Origin: DASQUK01 sp963813485
GTDB taxonomy: Bacteria; Actinomycetota; Acidimicrobiia; Acidimicrobiales; VFJN01
DNA: 64,000 nucleotides
Direction: 5' to 3'
Assembly: GCA_963813485.1 (NCBI GenBank)
Contig: CAWEZE010000011.1
Span: 124,001-188,000 of the forward strand
The translations under genes were made by a program, and so were the position numbers. Numbering within the stretch: position 1 is the first letter of the stretch; every line of letters starts with the position of its first letter. This document shows positions 8,273 through 16,692 of this stretch, one piece after another. Below the pieces are notes generated by a model, which saw only the letters and a list, made by a program, of their open reading frames with translations, was not told the origin of the DNA and searched no databases.

Positions 8273-9421
8273 CTAGAGCCGCTCGATGATGGTCACGTTG
8301 GCCTGGCCCCCGCCCTCGCACATCGTCTGCAGACCCCAGCGCCCGCCGCGGCGCTCCAGCTCGTGGAGCAGGGTGGTCATCAGGCGGGCGCCGGTGGCGC
8401 CGAGCGGGTGGCCGAGGGCGATGGCGCCGCCGTTGACGTTGACCCTGGCCATGTCGGCGCCCGCCTCCTGTGCCCAGGCGATGACCACCGAGGCGAAGGC
8501 CTCGTTGATCTCGACCAGGTCGATGTCGTCGAGGCGCATGCCGGTCTTGGCCAGCGCGTGGGCGGTCGCGGGGATCGGCGCCGTCAGCATCCACACCGGG
8601 TCGTCCGCCCGCACCGAGAGGTGGTGGATCCGGGCCCGAGGCGAGAGCCCGTGGTCCGCCAGCCCCCGCTCGTTCACGATCAGCAGCGCAGCCGAGGCGT
8701 CGGAGATCTGCGACGAGCACGCCGCGGTCACCCGTCCGCCCTCGGTCAGGACCGGCAGCGAGCGGATCTTGCCCCAGTCGGGCTCCCGGGGGCCCTCGTC
8801 GGTGGTGCACTCGCCCAGCGGCACGATCTCGGCGTCGAAGCGACCCTCGTCGCGAGCCCGGATGGCCCGGGTGTGCGACTCGACGGCGAACGCCTCCATC
8901 TCGTCGCGCCCGATGTCCCACTTCCCGGCGATCAACTCCGCAGACCGGAACTGGCTCACCTCCTGCGTGCCGTAGCGGGCGACCCATCCCGGCGACCCGG
9001 TGAACGGGTCGTCGAACCCCAACGCCTGGCCGGCGGTCATGGCCGACGAGATGGGGATCTGCGACATCTGCTGCACGCCGCCGGCCACGACCACGTCCAT
9101 CGTCCCGGACAGGACCGCCTGGGCGGCGAAGTGGATCGCCTGCTGCGACGATCCGCACTGGCGGTCGACGGTGGTGCCCGGCACGTGCTCGGGGAGCCCG
9201 GCCGCCAGCCAACAGGTGCGGGCGATGTCGCCGGCCTGGCCGCCGATGGTGTCGACGCAGCCGAACACCACGTCTTCCACCGCCGCCGGGTCGATGCCCG
9301 TGCGCTCGACCAGGGCCGTCAGGCTGTGCGCACCCAGGTCGGCGGGGTGGACCAGGGCCAGCCCACCCCCGCGCTTGCCGACCGGCGTGCGAACTGCGTC
9401 GACGATGTAGGCCTCGGTCAT
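8273..9421 (-). CDS. fadA6: Acetyl-CoA acetyltransferase, FadA6-like steroid-ring thiolase
   Basis: A 382-residue thiolase. The acylation cysteine is in VDRQCGSSQQAIHFAAQA near residue 89, the catalytic His in NEAFAS/GGAIALGHPLGATGAR near 335 and the second Cys in GLQTMCEGGGQANVTIIERL at the end. The sequence matches M. tuberculosis FadA6 closely from memory (MTEAYIVDAVRT, GCVDTIGGQAGDIAR, ISQF-type loop). FadA6 performs the thiolysis that follows ring opening of the steroid C/D rings. Its ATG overlaps the stop codon of ipdC (ATGA), so the two are translationally coupled, with ipdC first. It converges on repeat copy B. Confidence 0.92.
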   Translation of the reverse strand: MTEAYIVDAVRTPVGKRGGGLALVHPADLGAHSLTALVERTGIDPAAVEDVVFGCVDTIGGQAGDIARTCWLAAGLPEHVPGTTVDRQCGSSQQAIHFAAQAVLSGTMDVVVAGGVQQMSQIPISSAMTAGQALGFDDPFTGSPGWVARYGTQEVSQFRSAELIAGKWDIGRDEMEAFAVESHTRAIRARDEGRFDAEIVPLGECTTDEGPREPDWGKIRSLPVLTEGGRVTAACSSQISDASAALLIVNERGLADHGLSPRARIHHLSVRADDPVWMLTAPIPATAHALAKTGMRLDDIDLVEINEAFASVVIAWAQEAGADMARVNVNGGAIALGHPLGATGARLMTTLLHELERRGGRWGLQTMCEGGGQANVTIIERL

Positions 9422-10509
9422 GCGCCCTGCAGGCGCTCGAGGGTGGCGGTCGCCTCGGCGGCGACGCGCTCGAGCAGCTCGGCCACCGTGGGCAGCTCGT
9501 CGATCACCCCGGTGACCTGCCCCGTCGGCAGCACGCCGACCTCGGCCTTGCCGTCCACCAGCGCCGCCTTGATGAGCATGGGCGCGTTGGCGGCCATGGC
9601 CACCTGCGACCACGACAGCCCCTGGTTCTTGCGCATGGCCACTCCCTCGCGGACCAGGTCTGGCAGCGGCGTACCGGTCAGCCGCCGAAAGGCGAGCGCC
9701 GCCCGCAGCGCCCGCGGCAGTCGGCTCAGCGGCGAGGCCCGCTCCAGCCGGTCGACCGTCTGGGTGCGGATCACCCGTTGCGGTGCCCCGTCGAGGGCGG
9801 TCGTGACCACCGTGTCGGTCACGGCCGCCTCCAGGTAGCGGCGCTTGATTGCATCGGGCACCCGGCTCTCCCGGGTGAGCAGGAACCGGGTGCCCATGGC
9901 CACCCCGTCGGCCCCCCAGGCCAGCGCGGCCACCAGGCCACGCCCGTCGTGGAAGCCCCCGGCCGCCAGGACCGGGATCTCGGCCCCCACGGCGTCGACC
10001 ACCTGCGGCAACAGCAGCGACGTCGGGACGACGCCGGTGTGCCCGCCGCCTTCCCCACCCTGAGCGATGACGGCGTCGACGTCCCACTCCAGCATCTTCT
10101 CGGCGTGGCGCCGGGCGCCCACCGTGGGCATGACCAACACGCCTGCGCCATGGAGCTCGGCGATCGCATCCTTGGTGGGTGCGCCGGCGAAGCTGACCAG
10201 CCGGACGCCCTCCCGGACGCACAGGTCGATGCGATCGGCCAGGTCCGGCTGGTCCGCCCGCAGATTGACCCCGAAAGCGTGGGCCGTCCGCTCCTTGACG
10301 GCGGTGATCGAGTCGGCCAGTTGGCCCTGCGTCATGGTGACGGCGGCGAGGATGCCGAACCCACCCGCGCAGCTGGTGGCGGCGGTCAGCGAGGCACCCG
10401 ACACCCAACCCATCCCCGTCTGCACGATGGGATAGCGGCAGCCCACCAGGTCGCAGAACCGGGTGTGGAGCGCCGGGTGCAGCGGAGAACCTGACGCTGC
10501 GTCAGACAT
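9418..10509 (-). CDS. ipdC: IpdC-like flavin oxidoreductase (nitronate monooxygenase fold)
   Basis: A 363-residue TIM-barrel flavoprotein of the 2-nitropropane dioxygenase fold. Motifs are HPIVQTGMGWV-like CRYPIVQTGMGWVSGASL near residue 27, AQGGEGGGHTG near 145 (phosphate of FMN), LAAGGFHDGRG near 178 and GVAMGTRFLLT near 197. It resembles M. tuberculosis IpdC, a flavoenzyme of the KstR2 regulon that acts on the CoA-linked indane rings during steroid degradation. A -10-like TAGTCT lies 7 bases before the ATG, so the mRNA is probably leaderless. A palindrome covers codons 2-6. It is followed by fadA6 with overlapping stop and start. Confidence 0.9.
   Translation of the reverse strand: MSDAASGSPLHPALHTRFCDLVGCRYPIVQTGMGWVSGASLTAATSCAGGFGILAAVTMTQGQLADSITAVKERTAHAFGVNLRADQPDLADRIDLCVREGVRLVSFAGAPTKDAIAELHGAGVLVMPTVGARRHAEKMLEWDVDAVIAQGGEGGGHTGVVPTSLLLPQVVDAVGAEIPVLAAGGFHDGRGLVAALAWGADGVAMGTRFLLTRESRVPDAIKRRYLEAAVTDTVVTTALDGAPQRVIRTQTVDRLERASPLSRLPRALRAALAFRRLTGTPLPDLVREGVAMRKNQGLSWSQVAMAANAPMLIKAALVDGKAEVGVLPTGQVTGVIDELPTVAELLERVAAEATATLERLQGA
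10491..10505. promoter_or_regulatory. Palindrome CTGACGCTGCGTCAG, candidate regulon operator
   Basis: A perfect 15-bp palindrome with 7-bp arms around one base. It covers codons 2-6 of ipdC, just downstream of the likely transcription start of a leaderless mRNA. The same pattern occurs upstream of echA20 and of fadE30. A dimeric TetR-type repressor binding here would block transcription; this is inference. Confidence 0.65.
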
Positions 10510-10617
10510 CCGGTTCAGACTACGAGCCGGTCCGGCGGACCCGCCACCGGCCGAGACACGCCCCCTTGTGTGCGGTCGTAGCCTGGAATAGGCGGGCGCC
10601 ACTAGGAGGTGCTTCCC

Positions 10618-11094
10618 ATGAGGGGTGCAAGCCTCGTCAAGCTGACCATGGCCGCCGCCGTCGGCGCGACGCTCGCCTACGTCTTCGATCCGGTCCGCGG
10701 GCGCCGGCGCCGGGCCGAGCTGAAGGATCGGGGCCGGGCGACCGTGCGCCGCGAGATGCGGGCCGCCGAACGCCAGGCCAGCTACGGCAAGGGCCGGGCG
10801 GAGGGCGTGATCCACAAGTTCCGTCACCCCCGGCCCCATGTCCCCGAGGACGACATGACGCTGGCCGACAAGATCCGGAGCGAGGTGCTCGGCCGGGTCG
10901 ACGGGCCTCACCTGACGATCGACGTCAACAACCGGGTGGTGACGCTGCGGGGCGAGGTGCCCGATGAGCAGGCGGCCCAGCACGTCGAGCGCGAGGTGCG
11001 GGCGACGCCGGGCGTCAGCGATGTCGTGAACCTGCTCCACCAGCCCGGGACGCCGGCGCCCAACAAGGCCGACGCGCTCCGGGCCGAGAGCTAG
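10618..11094 (+). CDS. BON-domain protein
   Basis: A 158-residue protein. The N-terminus has a hydrophobic stretch (LTMAAAVGATLAYVFDP) followed by the basic run RGRRRRAELKDRGRA, a pattern common in actinobacterial BON proteins that may anchor to the membrane. Residues about 77-143 form a BON domain (TLADKIRSEVLGRVDGPHLT, then VVTLRGEVPDEQAAQHVERE and VSDVVNLL), a fold thought to bind phospholipid surfaces. The ATG is preceded by a perfect AGGAGG with 8-base spacing, which selects it over an upstream GTG. It interrupts the steroid-type genes on the opposite strand and may be a stress or envelope protein. Confidence 0.85.
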   Translation: MRGASLVKLTMAAAVGATLAYVFDPVRGRRRRAELKDRGRATVRREMRAAERQASYGKGRAEGVIHKFRHPRPHVPEDDMTLADKIRSEVLGRVDGPHLTIDVNNRVVTLRGEVPDEQAAQHVEREVRATPGVSDVVNLLHQPGTPAPNKADALRAES

Positions 11095-11197
11095 TGTCCC
11101 GTCCCGCCCACTGGTAGGTCGGACGCGACCGGCGTCCGGCACTCGGCGCCACTAGCGTCACGGGTCGCAAAGGGTCACCAATCCGGGGGGCAGCGAC

Positions 11198-12025
11198 ATG
11201 AAGCGACCTGTGTCATCCGTGCTCGTCGTGGCGGCCGCGGTCGCCGCGTTCCTGTTCGCCATCGCCGGCGCGGCCGGGGCGATCACCTTCGGTCAACCGG
11301 ACGGTAACCGGCACCCCAACGTGGGGGCCTTGCTCGCCGACTACGACCCCGACAGCCCGGGTCCCGACCTCCTCTGCAGCGGCACGCTCATCGCCACCGA
11401 CGTCTACCTCACCGCTGGCCATTGCACGGCATTCCTCGAAGACGAGGGCATCACCGACGTCTGGGTTACCTTCGCCTCGGAGTACGACGAGGATGCTGCC
11501 GCGCCGCCCGGGATCATCCACGGCTCCTACGTCACCAACCCGGACTTCGGGTTCTCCGGTCCCGGCGGCGCATCCGATCCCCACGACCTCGCCGTGGTGC
11601 TGCTAGACACCGCCCCCGGCCTCACCCCCGCCGAGCTGCCGACCGAAGGCCTGCTCGACGAGCTGAAGGCGAGCCACGAGCTGAAGAGCGCCGCGTTCAC
11701 GCCCGTCGGCTACGGCACGGTCCGCGAGGACAAGACCGGCGGGCCGCACGCCCTGTTCTTCGACGGCGTCCGCCGGTTCGCCACCCAGACCTTCAAGTCG
11801 CTCCAGGGGGCGTGGCTCGGCCTGTCGCAACAGCCGTCGACCGGCGACGGTGGCACCTGCTTCGGCGACTCGGGCGGGCCGCACTTCCTCGGCGGCGCGG
11901 GCAGCAACCTGCTGGTCGCGACGACCGTGACGGGCGACTCGCAGTGCCGCGCGTTCGACAAGGCCTACCGGCTCGACACGGCGTCGGCCCGCGAGTTCCT
12001 GGGCCAGTTCGTCGATCTGCCCTGA
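11198..12025 (+). CDS. Secreted trypsin-like serine protease
   Basis: A 275-residue exported protease of family S1. A signal peptide spans residues about 1-29 (basic MKRPVSS, hydrophobic VLVVAAAVAAFLFAIAG, cleavage near AGA). The catalytic triad is His in TAGHC near residue 74, Asp in DPHDLAVVLLD near 128 and Ser in TCFGDSGGPHF near 226. Cysteine pairs LLCSGT/TAGHC and GGTC/SQC would form the usual disulfides. It acts outside the cell; the S1 pocket residue appears small, so specificity cannot be read reliably. It stands alone, 103 bp after the BON gene, and converges on ipdB. Confidence 0.9.
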   Translation: MKRPVSSVLVVAAAVAAFLFAIAGAAGAITFGQPDGNRHPNVGALLADYDPDSPGPDLLCSGTLIATDVYLTAGHCTAFLEDEGITDVWVTFASEYDEDAAAPPGIIHGSYVTNPDFGFSGPGGASDPHDLAVVLLDTAPGLTPAELPTEGLLDELKASHELKSAAFTPVGYGTVREDKTGGPHALFFDGVRRFATQTFKSLQGAWLGLSQQPSTGDGGTCFGDSGGPHFLGGAGSNLLVATTVTGDSQCRAFDKAYRLDTASAREFLGQFVDLP

Positions 12026-12077
12026 GCGCGACCGAACGGAAGGGCCGGCCCGCCCGGCGGAACGGGCTGACGGGACG

Positions 12078-12842
12078 CTAGGCGGGGTCAGGCACCTCGC
12101 GCTCCCGGGCGCCCTCGGGATCGATGACCTCGCGGATCAGCACGAGCTCCTCCGGCGTCGGCGGCCGCGACTCGGGGACGTCGGCAGGCACCACCAGCTC
12201 GAAGCCTGTGGCCGCCAGGACGTCGTCCACGCCCACACCGGGATGGATCGAGCACAGCCGCATACGGCGATCGGGGGTTTCGAAGTCGAACACGCCGAGG
12301 TTGGACACCACCCGGCGAATGTCGACGAAGCGCGCCGCCGGCCCCAGCTCCGCGGCCCGGTCCCAGCCGATGCCGGTGACGGTGTCGACCTTCTCGACGA
12401 AGACCTTGGGGCCGTGGCTGGGCACCCAGTAGCTGGTGGGGTCGTTGATGGTGTTACCAGGAGCGCCGCGATAGCCGAGCAGCTGCACCGTGGGCCGGTC
12501 GTAGTCCCCGATGGCGGCGAGGTTCTGGTTGCCGTAGCGGTCGACCTGCGAGGCGCCCATCATCACGTGGCGGCGACCCGACCACACCCAGTCGAACATC
12601 GACCGGTACGGGTTCCAGTACTCGATCACACGCTCGTCGGGCGGGACCACTGCCCGGTCGTTGGCGACGAGCGTGGCTTCGCCGTCGGTCATGGCCAGGT
12701 CCGGCTCGAACGTGGCTCGCGCCAGACGCCCGCCGATCATGGGAATGGTGCCGATCGGGTTCGCGAGCAGCTCGCCGTCGCCACGAAAGCACTCGGCGAC
12801 CGCCACCACGCACACCTCGGCTCGGGTGGCGTGCGGGCTCAT
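12078..12842 (-). CDS. ipdB: CoA-transferase beta-type subunit, IpdB-like
   Basis: A 254-residue protein of the type I CoA-transferase fold. With IpdA it forms the heteromeric COCHEA-CoA hydrolase that opens the last steroid carbon ring in mycobacteria. Family blocks include NPIGTIPMIGGRLARATFEP near residue 27, WSGRRHVMMGASQVDRYGN near 92 and APGNTINDPTSYWVPSH near 127. The start ATG overlaps the stop of ipdA (ATGA), implying coupling. IpdB differs from true CoA transferases in its active site, using water instead of an acyl acceptor. Neighbours echA20 and ipdA in the same order as in M. tuberculosis support the call. Confidence 0.9.
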   Translation of the reverse strand: MSPHATRAEVCVVAVAECFRGDGELLANPIGTIPMIGGRLARATFEPDLAMTDGEATLVANDRAVVPPDERVIEYWNPYRSMFDWVWSGRRHVMMGASQVDRYGNQNLAAIGDYDRPTVQLLGYRGAPGNTINDPTSYWVPSHGPKVFVEKVDTVTGIGWDRAAELGPAARFVDIRRVVSNLGVFDFETPDRRMRLCSIHPGVGVDDVLAATGFELVVPADVPESRPPTPEELVLIREVIDPEGAREREVPDPA

Positions 12843-13753
12843 GTCGCTTCTCCCCGGCTTCCGCGGCCGCTCGGGCTCCGACGCTCGCTGAGGTCCCCGA
12901 CCTTGCGCTGGTAATCGGCCTCGGGGATGTCGATCCACTCGGCGCGGAACGCCGCCCATGCCTCGGGTGAGCGGGCCGACGCCGCGTAGGCCCTCTGCAC
13001 CGCCTCGTCCCGGGGGTAGTCGGGTTCGCACAGGGTGAAGTGGGCGCCGCCCGGAGCGGACACGACGCCATCGACCATCATCCGGCTGATCCGCAGCTGG
13101 TGGGTGCACCCCTCGTGGCGCAGGTCTGCGGTCTCGACGATGCGCTCGGCCGATATGAAGCGCCCGCCGGTGGGGGCGGCCTGGAGCATGAGATCGTCCC
13201 AGTACAGGTCGGGACCGAGGAACATGGCATTGCCGCGGCGGTCGGCCCGGTTGAGGTGGCAGATGCTGGCGTCGAGCCGAAAAGCCGGCATGGCCACCAG
13301 CTCCTCCCTCTCCCCGTCGTGCCCGGCGACCGGCGACGTGAACGTCCGCAGTTCGCCGTTGTCGCGCAGCAGGTCGGAACCCAGCCCCGCCCGGCTGGGC
13401 AGGAACGGCAATCGCCACGCCGCCGCCTGCAGTCCGAGGTGGAAAAGCCCCTCGTCGAGCGGCTCGTCCTCGATGGCGCCCGCCTGCCGGGCGGCGCGGA
13501 AGTGGGGCTCGAGGGGGATGGAGTCCAGCGAAACGAAGGCGTAGATCGCCTTTCGGACTTTGCCGGCGGCGCACAGCAGGCCGAGGTCGGGGCCGCCGTG
13601 GGTGACGATCACAAGGTCAGTGAGGTCGCTGCGCACCATGGCGCGAACGATCGACATCGGCTTGCGCCGGCTCGCCCATCCGCCGATGGCGATCGTCATG
13701 CCCGAGCGCAGCCGGCCGACCACCTCCTCCTCGGTCATCAGCTTGTCTGCCAT
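12839..13753 (-). CDS. ipdA: CoA-transferase alpha-type subunit, IpdA-like
   Basis: A 304-residue partner of IpdB. The N-terminus LRSGMTIAIGGWASRRKPMS is the conserved CoA-binding loop of type I CoA transferases, followed by VIVTHGGPDLGLLCAAGKVR near residue 48, LPFLPSRAGLGSDLL near 116 and RMMVDGVVSAPGGAHFT near 225. All match the mycobacterial IpdA pattern as I recall it. The gene begins 7 bp after echA20, overlaps ipdB by four bases and so lies in the middle of a three-gene operon whose only candidate operator is upstream of echA20. The last ~18 residues are polar and low in complexity. Confidence 0.9.
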   Translation of the reverse strand: MADKLMTEEEVVGRLRSGMTIAIGGWASRRKPMSIVRAMVRSDLTDLVIVTHGGPDLGLLCAAGKVRKAIYAFVSLDSIPLEPHFRAARQAGAIEDEPLDEGLFHLGLQAAAWRLPFLPSRAGLGSDLLRDNGELRTFTSPVAGHDGEREELVAMPAFRLDASICHLNRADRRGNAMFLGPDLYWDDLMLQAAPTGGRFISAERIVETADLRHEGCTHQLRISRMMVDGVVSAPGGAHFTLCEPDYPRDEAVQRAYAASARSPEAWAAFRAEWIDIPEADYQRKVGDLSERRSPSGRGSRGEAT

Positions 13754-13760
13754 CTGCGCC

Positions 13761-14522
13761 TCAGCGGGAGGTGTCGGTGTCGCGGCCCTCGACGAAGGCG
13801 TCGCGGTGCTCGTCGGCCACCCCCGACAGGTTCAGCTCGAAGGTGAAACCCTGTTCGAAGCGGTAGCTACGCCGGACGTCCCAGAGGTCTATGCCGTTGA
13901 GCGACTCCTTGGCGGCGCGGATCACGGTCGGCGACTTGGCGGCGATCGCCTCGGCCACCTCGAGTGCCGCCGCCCGCAGTTCGTCGCGGGGAACCACTCT
14001 GAGGACCGATCCGAACGCCGCCAGCTCGTCGGCGGTGGCGGTCGCCGCGGTGTAGACCATGGCGCGCATCTTGTGCTGGGGGACCAGCCGCGCCAGGTGG
14101 GTGGCGGCGCCCAGGGCACCGCGGTCGACCTCTGGCAGCCCGAATGTGGCGTCGTCGGACGCCACCACGATGTCGGCGTTGCCGACCAGGCCGATGCCGC
14201 CGCCGAGGCAGTAGCCGTGCACCGCCGCCAGGACCGGCACCTTGCACTCGTAGACCGCGGCGAACGCCTCGAAGCAGCCCCGGTTGGCGCCCACGAGGGC
14301 GTCGAAGCCCTCGCTCGCCTGCATCTCCTTGATGTCGACGCCGGCGTTGAATCCCCGTCCCTCGGCCCGCAGGACGACCGCCCGCACCGCCGCGTCCTCG
14401 CCGAGCTCCCGCACGGCCGAAGCCAGCTCGAACCATCCGGCCACGGTCAGGGCGTTGACCGGCGGGTTCTCCATCACGACCTCGGCGACCCCGGAGTCGT
14501 GGCGCTCGGTGGTGATCGGCAT
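13761..14522 (-). CDS. echA20: Enoyl-CoA hydratase family ring hydrolase, EchA20-like
   Basis: A 253-residue crotonase-fold protein. Oxyanion-hole blocks are RGFNAGVDIKEM near residue 56 and HGYCLGGGIGLVGNADIVVA near 103. Close resemblance to M. tuberculosis EchA20 is seen in FNAGVDIKEMQ, DRGALGAATHLARLVPQHKMR and the C-terminal FTFELNLSGVADEHRDAFV. EchA20 hydrolyses a beta-diketone ring in the steroid C/D pathway, giving the substrate of IpdAB. It is first in the operon echA20-ipdA-ipdB. A 19-bp palindrome lies 27 bp upstream of the ATG. Confidence 0.93.
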   Translation of the reverse strand: MPITTERHDSGVAEVVMENPPVNALTVAGWFELASAVRELGEDAAVRAVVLRAEGRGFNAGVDIKEMQASEGFDALVGANRGCFEAFAAVYECKVPVLAAVHGYCLGGGIGLVGNADIVVASDDATFGLPEVDRGALGAATHLARLVPQHKMRAMVYTAATATADELAAFGSVLRVVPRDELRAAALEVAEAIAAKSPTVIRAAKESLNGIDLWDVRRSYRFEQGFTFELNLSGVADEHRDAFVEGRDTDTSR

Positions 14523-14548
14523 CCGGCAGCAGCCCTCGGCTCGATGGA

Positions 14549-14567
14549 GTCTGACGCTTCGTCAGAC
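14549..14567. promoter_or_regulatory. Palindrome GTCTGACGCTTCGTCAGAC, candidate regulon operator
   Basis: A perfect inverted repeat with 8-bp arms around CTT, 27 bp upstream of the echA20 start codon and about 90 bp from the divergent cupredoxin gene. It shares CTGACG-n-CGTCAG with the sites at ipdC and fadE30. Its size and symmetry fit a TetR-family dimer. Confidence 0.7.
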
Positions 14568-14655
14568 GGCCGACGCAACGTAGGTCGGCGCCCTCACCGC
14601 TAACAACCCGCCCGATTCCCTGACGGTGTAAGGCCACGTCTACTCTCTCGAAGCG

Positions 14656-15090
14656 ATGAAGCGTGCCACCGCGTCGCTCCTGGGCCTCGTGCTCGTCGCC
14701 GGCTCGTTCGCCGCGTGTGGCGGCGACGACGAAAGCGCCGGCGGCGACGGAGGGCTCTCCACGTCGGACAGCTCGTCCGACGGCTCGGTGCCCGAGGACG
14801 TCGTGGTCATCGACACCGATCCCGCCGAGGTCACCGCGCTCGACAACTCGTTTCGTCCGGAGAACATCGAGGTCGCGGCCGGCACCGAGGTCGTGTGGAC
14901 CAACAAGGGTCGCAACGAGCACAACGTCCTCCACGTGGACGGCGACGACTGGGGCGTCGAGGTGGACGACTTCCAGCCCGGCGCCTCCTATTCGCACACC
15001 TTCGACGAGGCGGGCGTGTACCGCTACTACTGCTCGATCCACGGCACGACCGACGCTGGCATGATCGGGACGATCGTCGTCAGCGGCTGA
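14656..15090 (+). CDS. Cupredoxin (plastocyanin-like) lipoprotein
   Basis: A 144-residue exported copper protein. The signal peptide ends in a lipobox (SFAAC, Cys at 21), so the protein is probably lipid-anchored on the outer face of the membrane. An acidic Ser/Gly linker follows to about residue 50. The cupredoxin domain holds the type-1 copper ligands: His in RNEHNV near 94, Cys and His in YRYYCSIHG near 127-130 and Met in DAGMIGT near 136. Such proteins shuttle electrons or bind copper. It begins 134 bp from the divergent echA20 gene and is followed 15 bp later by a beta-helix lipoprotein. Confidence 0.9.
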   Translation: MKRATASLLGLVLVAGSFAACGGDDESAGGDGGLSTSDSSSDGSVPEDVVVIDTDPAEVTALDNSFRPENIEVAAGTEVVWTNKGRNEHNVLHVDGDDWGVEVDDFQPGASYSHTFDEAGVYRYYCSIHGTTDAGMIGTIVVSG

Positions 15091-15105
15091 GCCCGGGAGA
15101 AGCGC

Positions 15106-16488
15106 ATGCCCACCATTCGACGCCTGTTCGCGGTGCTGCTTGCCGGCGCCTTGGCCCTCGCCGCCTGTGGCGGCGACGACGATGACGGCGGATCGGCCGA
15201 GGGCGAGGGAGACAGCGGCGACGGCAGCACGATCAACGTCCCCGACGACCACGACACCATCCAGGCTGCGGTCGATGCGGCCGAGCCCGGCGACTTGATC
15301 CTCATCCAGCCGGGCACCTACGAGGAATCGGTCAGCGTCACCACCGACGAGCTGACGATCCGCGGCGTCGACCGCAACGAGGTGATCCTCGACGGCGGCT
15401 TCGAGCTCGACAACGGCATCCGGGTGACGGGCGCCACCGGCGTAGCTATCGAGAACATGACGGCACGGAACTACACCGAGAACGGCTTCTTCTGGACGGG
15501 CGTCGAGGGCTACCGCGGGTCCTACCTCACGACGTATCGCATCGGCGACTACGGCATCTACGCATTCGACTCGGTCAAGGGACTCATCGAGCACAGCTTC
15601 ACGTCGGGTAGCCCCGACGCCGGCGTCTACATCGGCCAGTGCTACCCGTGCGACGCCGTCATCGACGACGTCGTCTCCGAGCACAACGGGCTCGGCTACT
15701 CCGGGACCAACTCCGGAGGCAACCTGCTGATCGTCAACTCGACGTTCCGCTTCAACCGGGCGGGGATCGTGCCCAACTCCGGCAGCTACGAGCTGTGCTA
15801 CCCCGAGCGCGAGACCACGATCGTCGGCAACCTCGTGTACTCCAACAATCAGGCGGATTCGCCGGCCATCGACGTGGCCCTGCTCGGCATGGGCAACGGC
15901 ATCCTGCCGGCCGGCGGCGTCGGCAACATCATCGAACGCAACCGCGTCTTCGACCACGACCTCACGGGGATCGGCCTGTTGCCGTTCCCCGAGGAGGATG
16001 CCAACGACGTCGTTCCGCCCGCGTCCGACGACGATCAGCCCTGCAGCGAGGCCAAGGGCGAGCCCACCGCCGATCCCGCCACGATCCCCGACACCGTGCT
16101 GTGGAACCCGCGGGACAACCGGGTCGTCGGCAACGTGATCGAGGACTCGGGCCTCGCCGACATCGGCCTCGGGTCGCTGGAGGACGTGTCGGGGCTCGGC
16201 AACTGCTTCGCCGACAACGAGCTCACCAGCACCGCGCCCACCGACCTCGAGGCACTTGCGCCGTGCGAGGGTGAGGGCAGTGGCGGCGACTGGACCGCCG
16301 GAGCGCTGAACCTGAGCCCGTTCCTGGCCGAGAAGCCGCCCTCCGGGGACTACAAGACGTCGCCGGTGCCCGACGACCAGGAGAACATGCCCGACGCCGA
16401 GGACGCCCCTGCGCGTCCCGCCACCGACGTACCGGGCGACGTCGACGTCGACGCGATCGAGGTGCCGGCAAGGCCGAGCGACGCCTAG
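15106..16488 (+). CDS. Right-handed parallel beta-helix lipoprotein
   Basis: A 460-residue exported protein. The signal peptide has a lipobox (LALAACGG, Cys near 23) followed by an acidic linker. Residues about 45-400 form a parallel beta-helix of the PbH1/NosD type: INVPDDHDTIQAAVDAAEPG is the typical first coil, then repeated short strands such as IRVTGATGVAIENMT and NLLIVNSTFRFNRAGI. The tail is Pro/Asp-rich. Proteins with this fold often bind or cleave polysaccharides, but no catalytic residues can be assigned. It sits directly behind the cupredoxin gene and is probably cotranscribed, suggesting a shared surface role. Confidence 0.85.
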   Translation: MPTIRRLFAVLLAGALALAACGGDDDDGGSAEGEGDSGDGSTINVPDDHDTIQAAVDAAEPGDLILIQPGTYEESVSVTTDELTIRGVDRNEVILDGGFELDNGIRVTGATGVAIENMTARNYTENGFFWTGVEGYRGSYLTTYRIGDYGIYAFDSVKGLIEHSFTSGSPDAGVYIGQCYPCDAVIDDVVSEHNGLGYSGTNSGGNLLIVNSTFRFNRAGIVPNSGSYELCYPERETTIVGNLVYSNNQADSPAIDVALLGMGNGILPAGGVGNIIERNRVFDHDLTGIGLLPFPEEDANDVVPPASDDDQPCSEAKGEPTADPATIPDTVLWNPRDNRVVGNVIEDSGLADIGLGSLEDVSGLGNCFADNELTSTAPTDLEALAPCEGEGSGGDWTAGALNLSPFLAEKPPSGDYKTSPVPDDQENMPDAEDAPARPATDVPGDVDVDAIEVPARPSDA

Positions 16489-16692
16489 TCGTCAGCCTCC
16501 CCGGAATCGTCGGCCAGAATCGCCGCTGGTCAGCGTCCTCGGCCTCGAATTCGCTGGTGGATCCTCGGCCTGCGTCCTTGCCAGTGCGATTCTGACTCGT
16601 CGATCGGTCCGGGCTGCGACCGACTCGCGGTCGTCCTGGGAGCGTGTGGCGGGGACGAGGGCCGGTCGATCGATGCCGACCCGGCCGCCGCG

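Noticed and set aside
10480..14570. Mycobacterial KstR2-type operator
   Set aside because: No AAGCAAG-n-CTTGCTT-like palindrome was found upstream of the ipd-type genes; the observed palindrome is different.
13867..15957. Long leftward open frame over cupredoxin and beta-helix genes
   Set aside because: It is antisense to two genes with signal peptides and recognisable folds, and joins EchA20 coding sequence only in a wrong frame.
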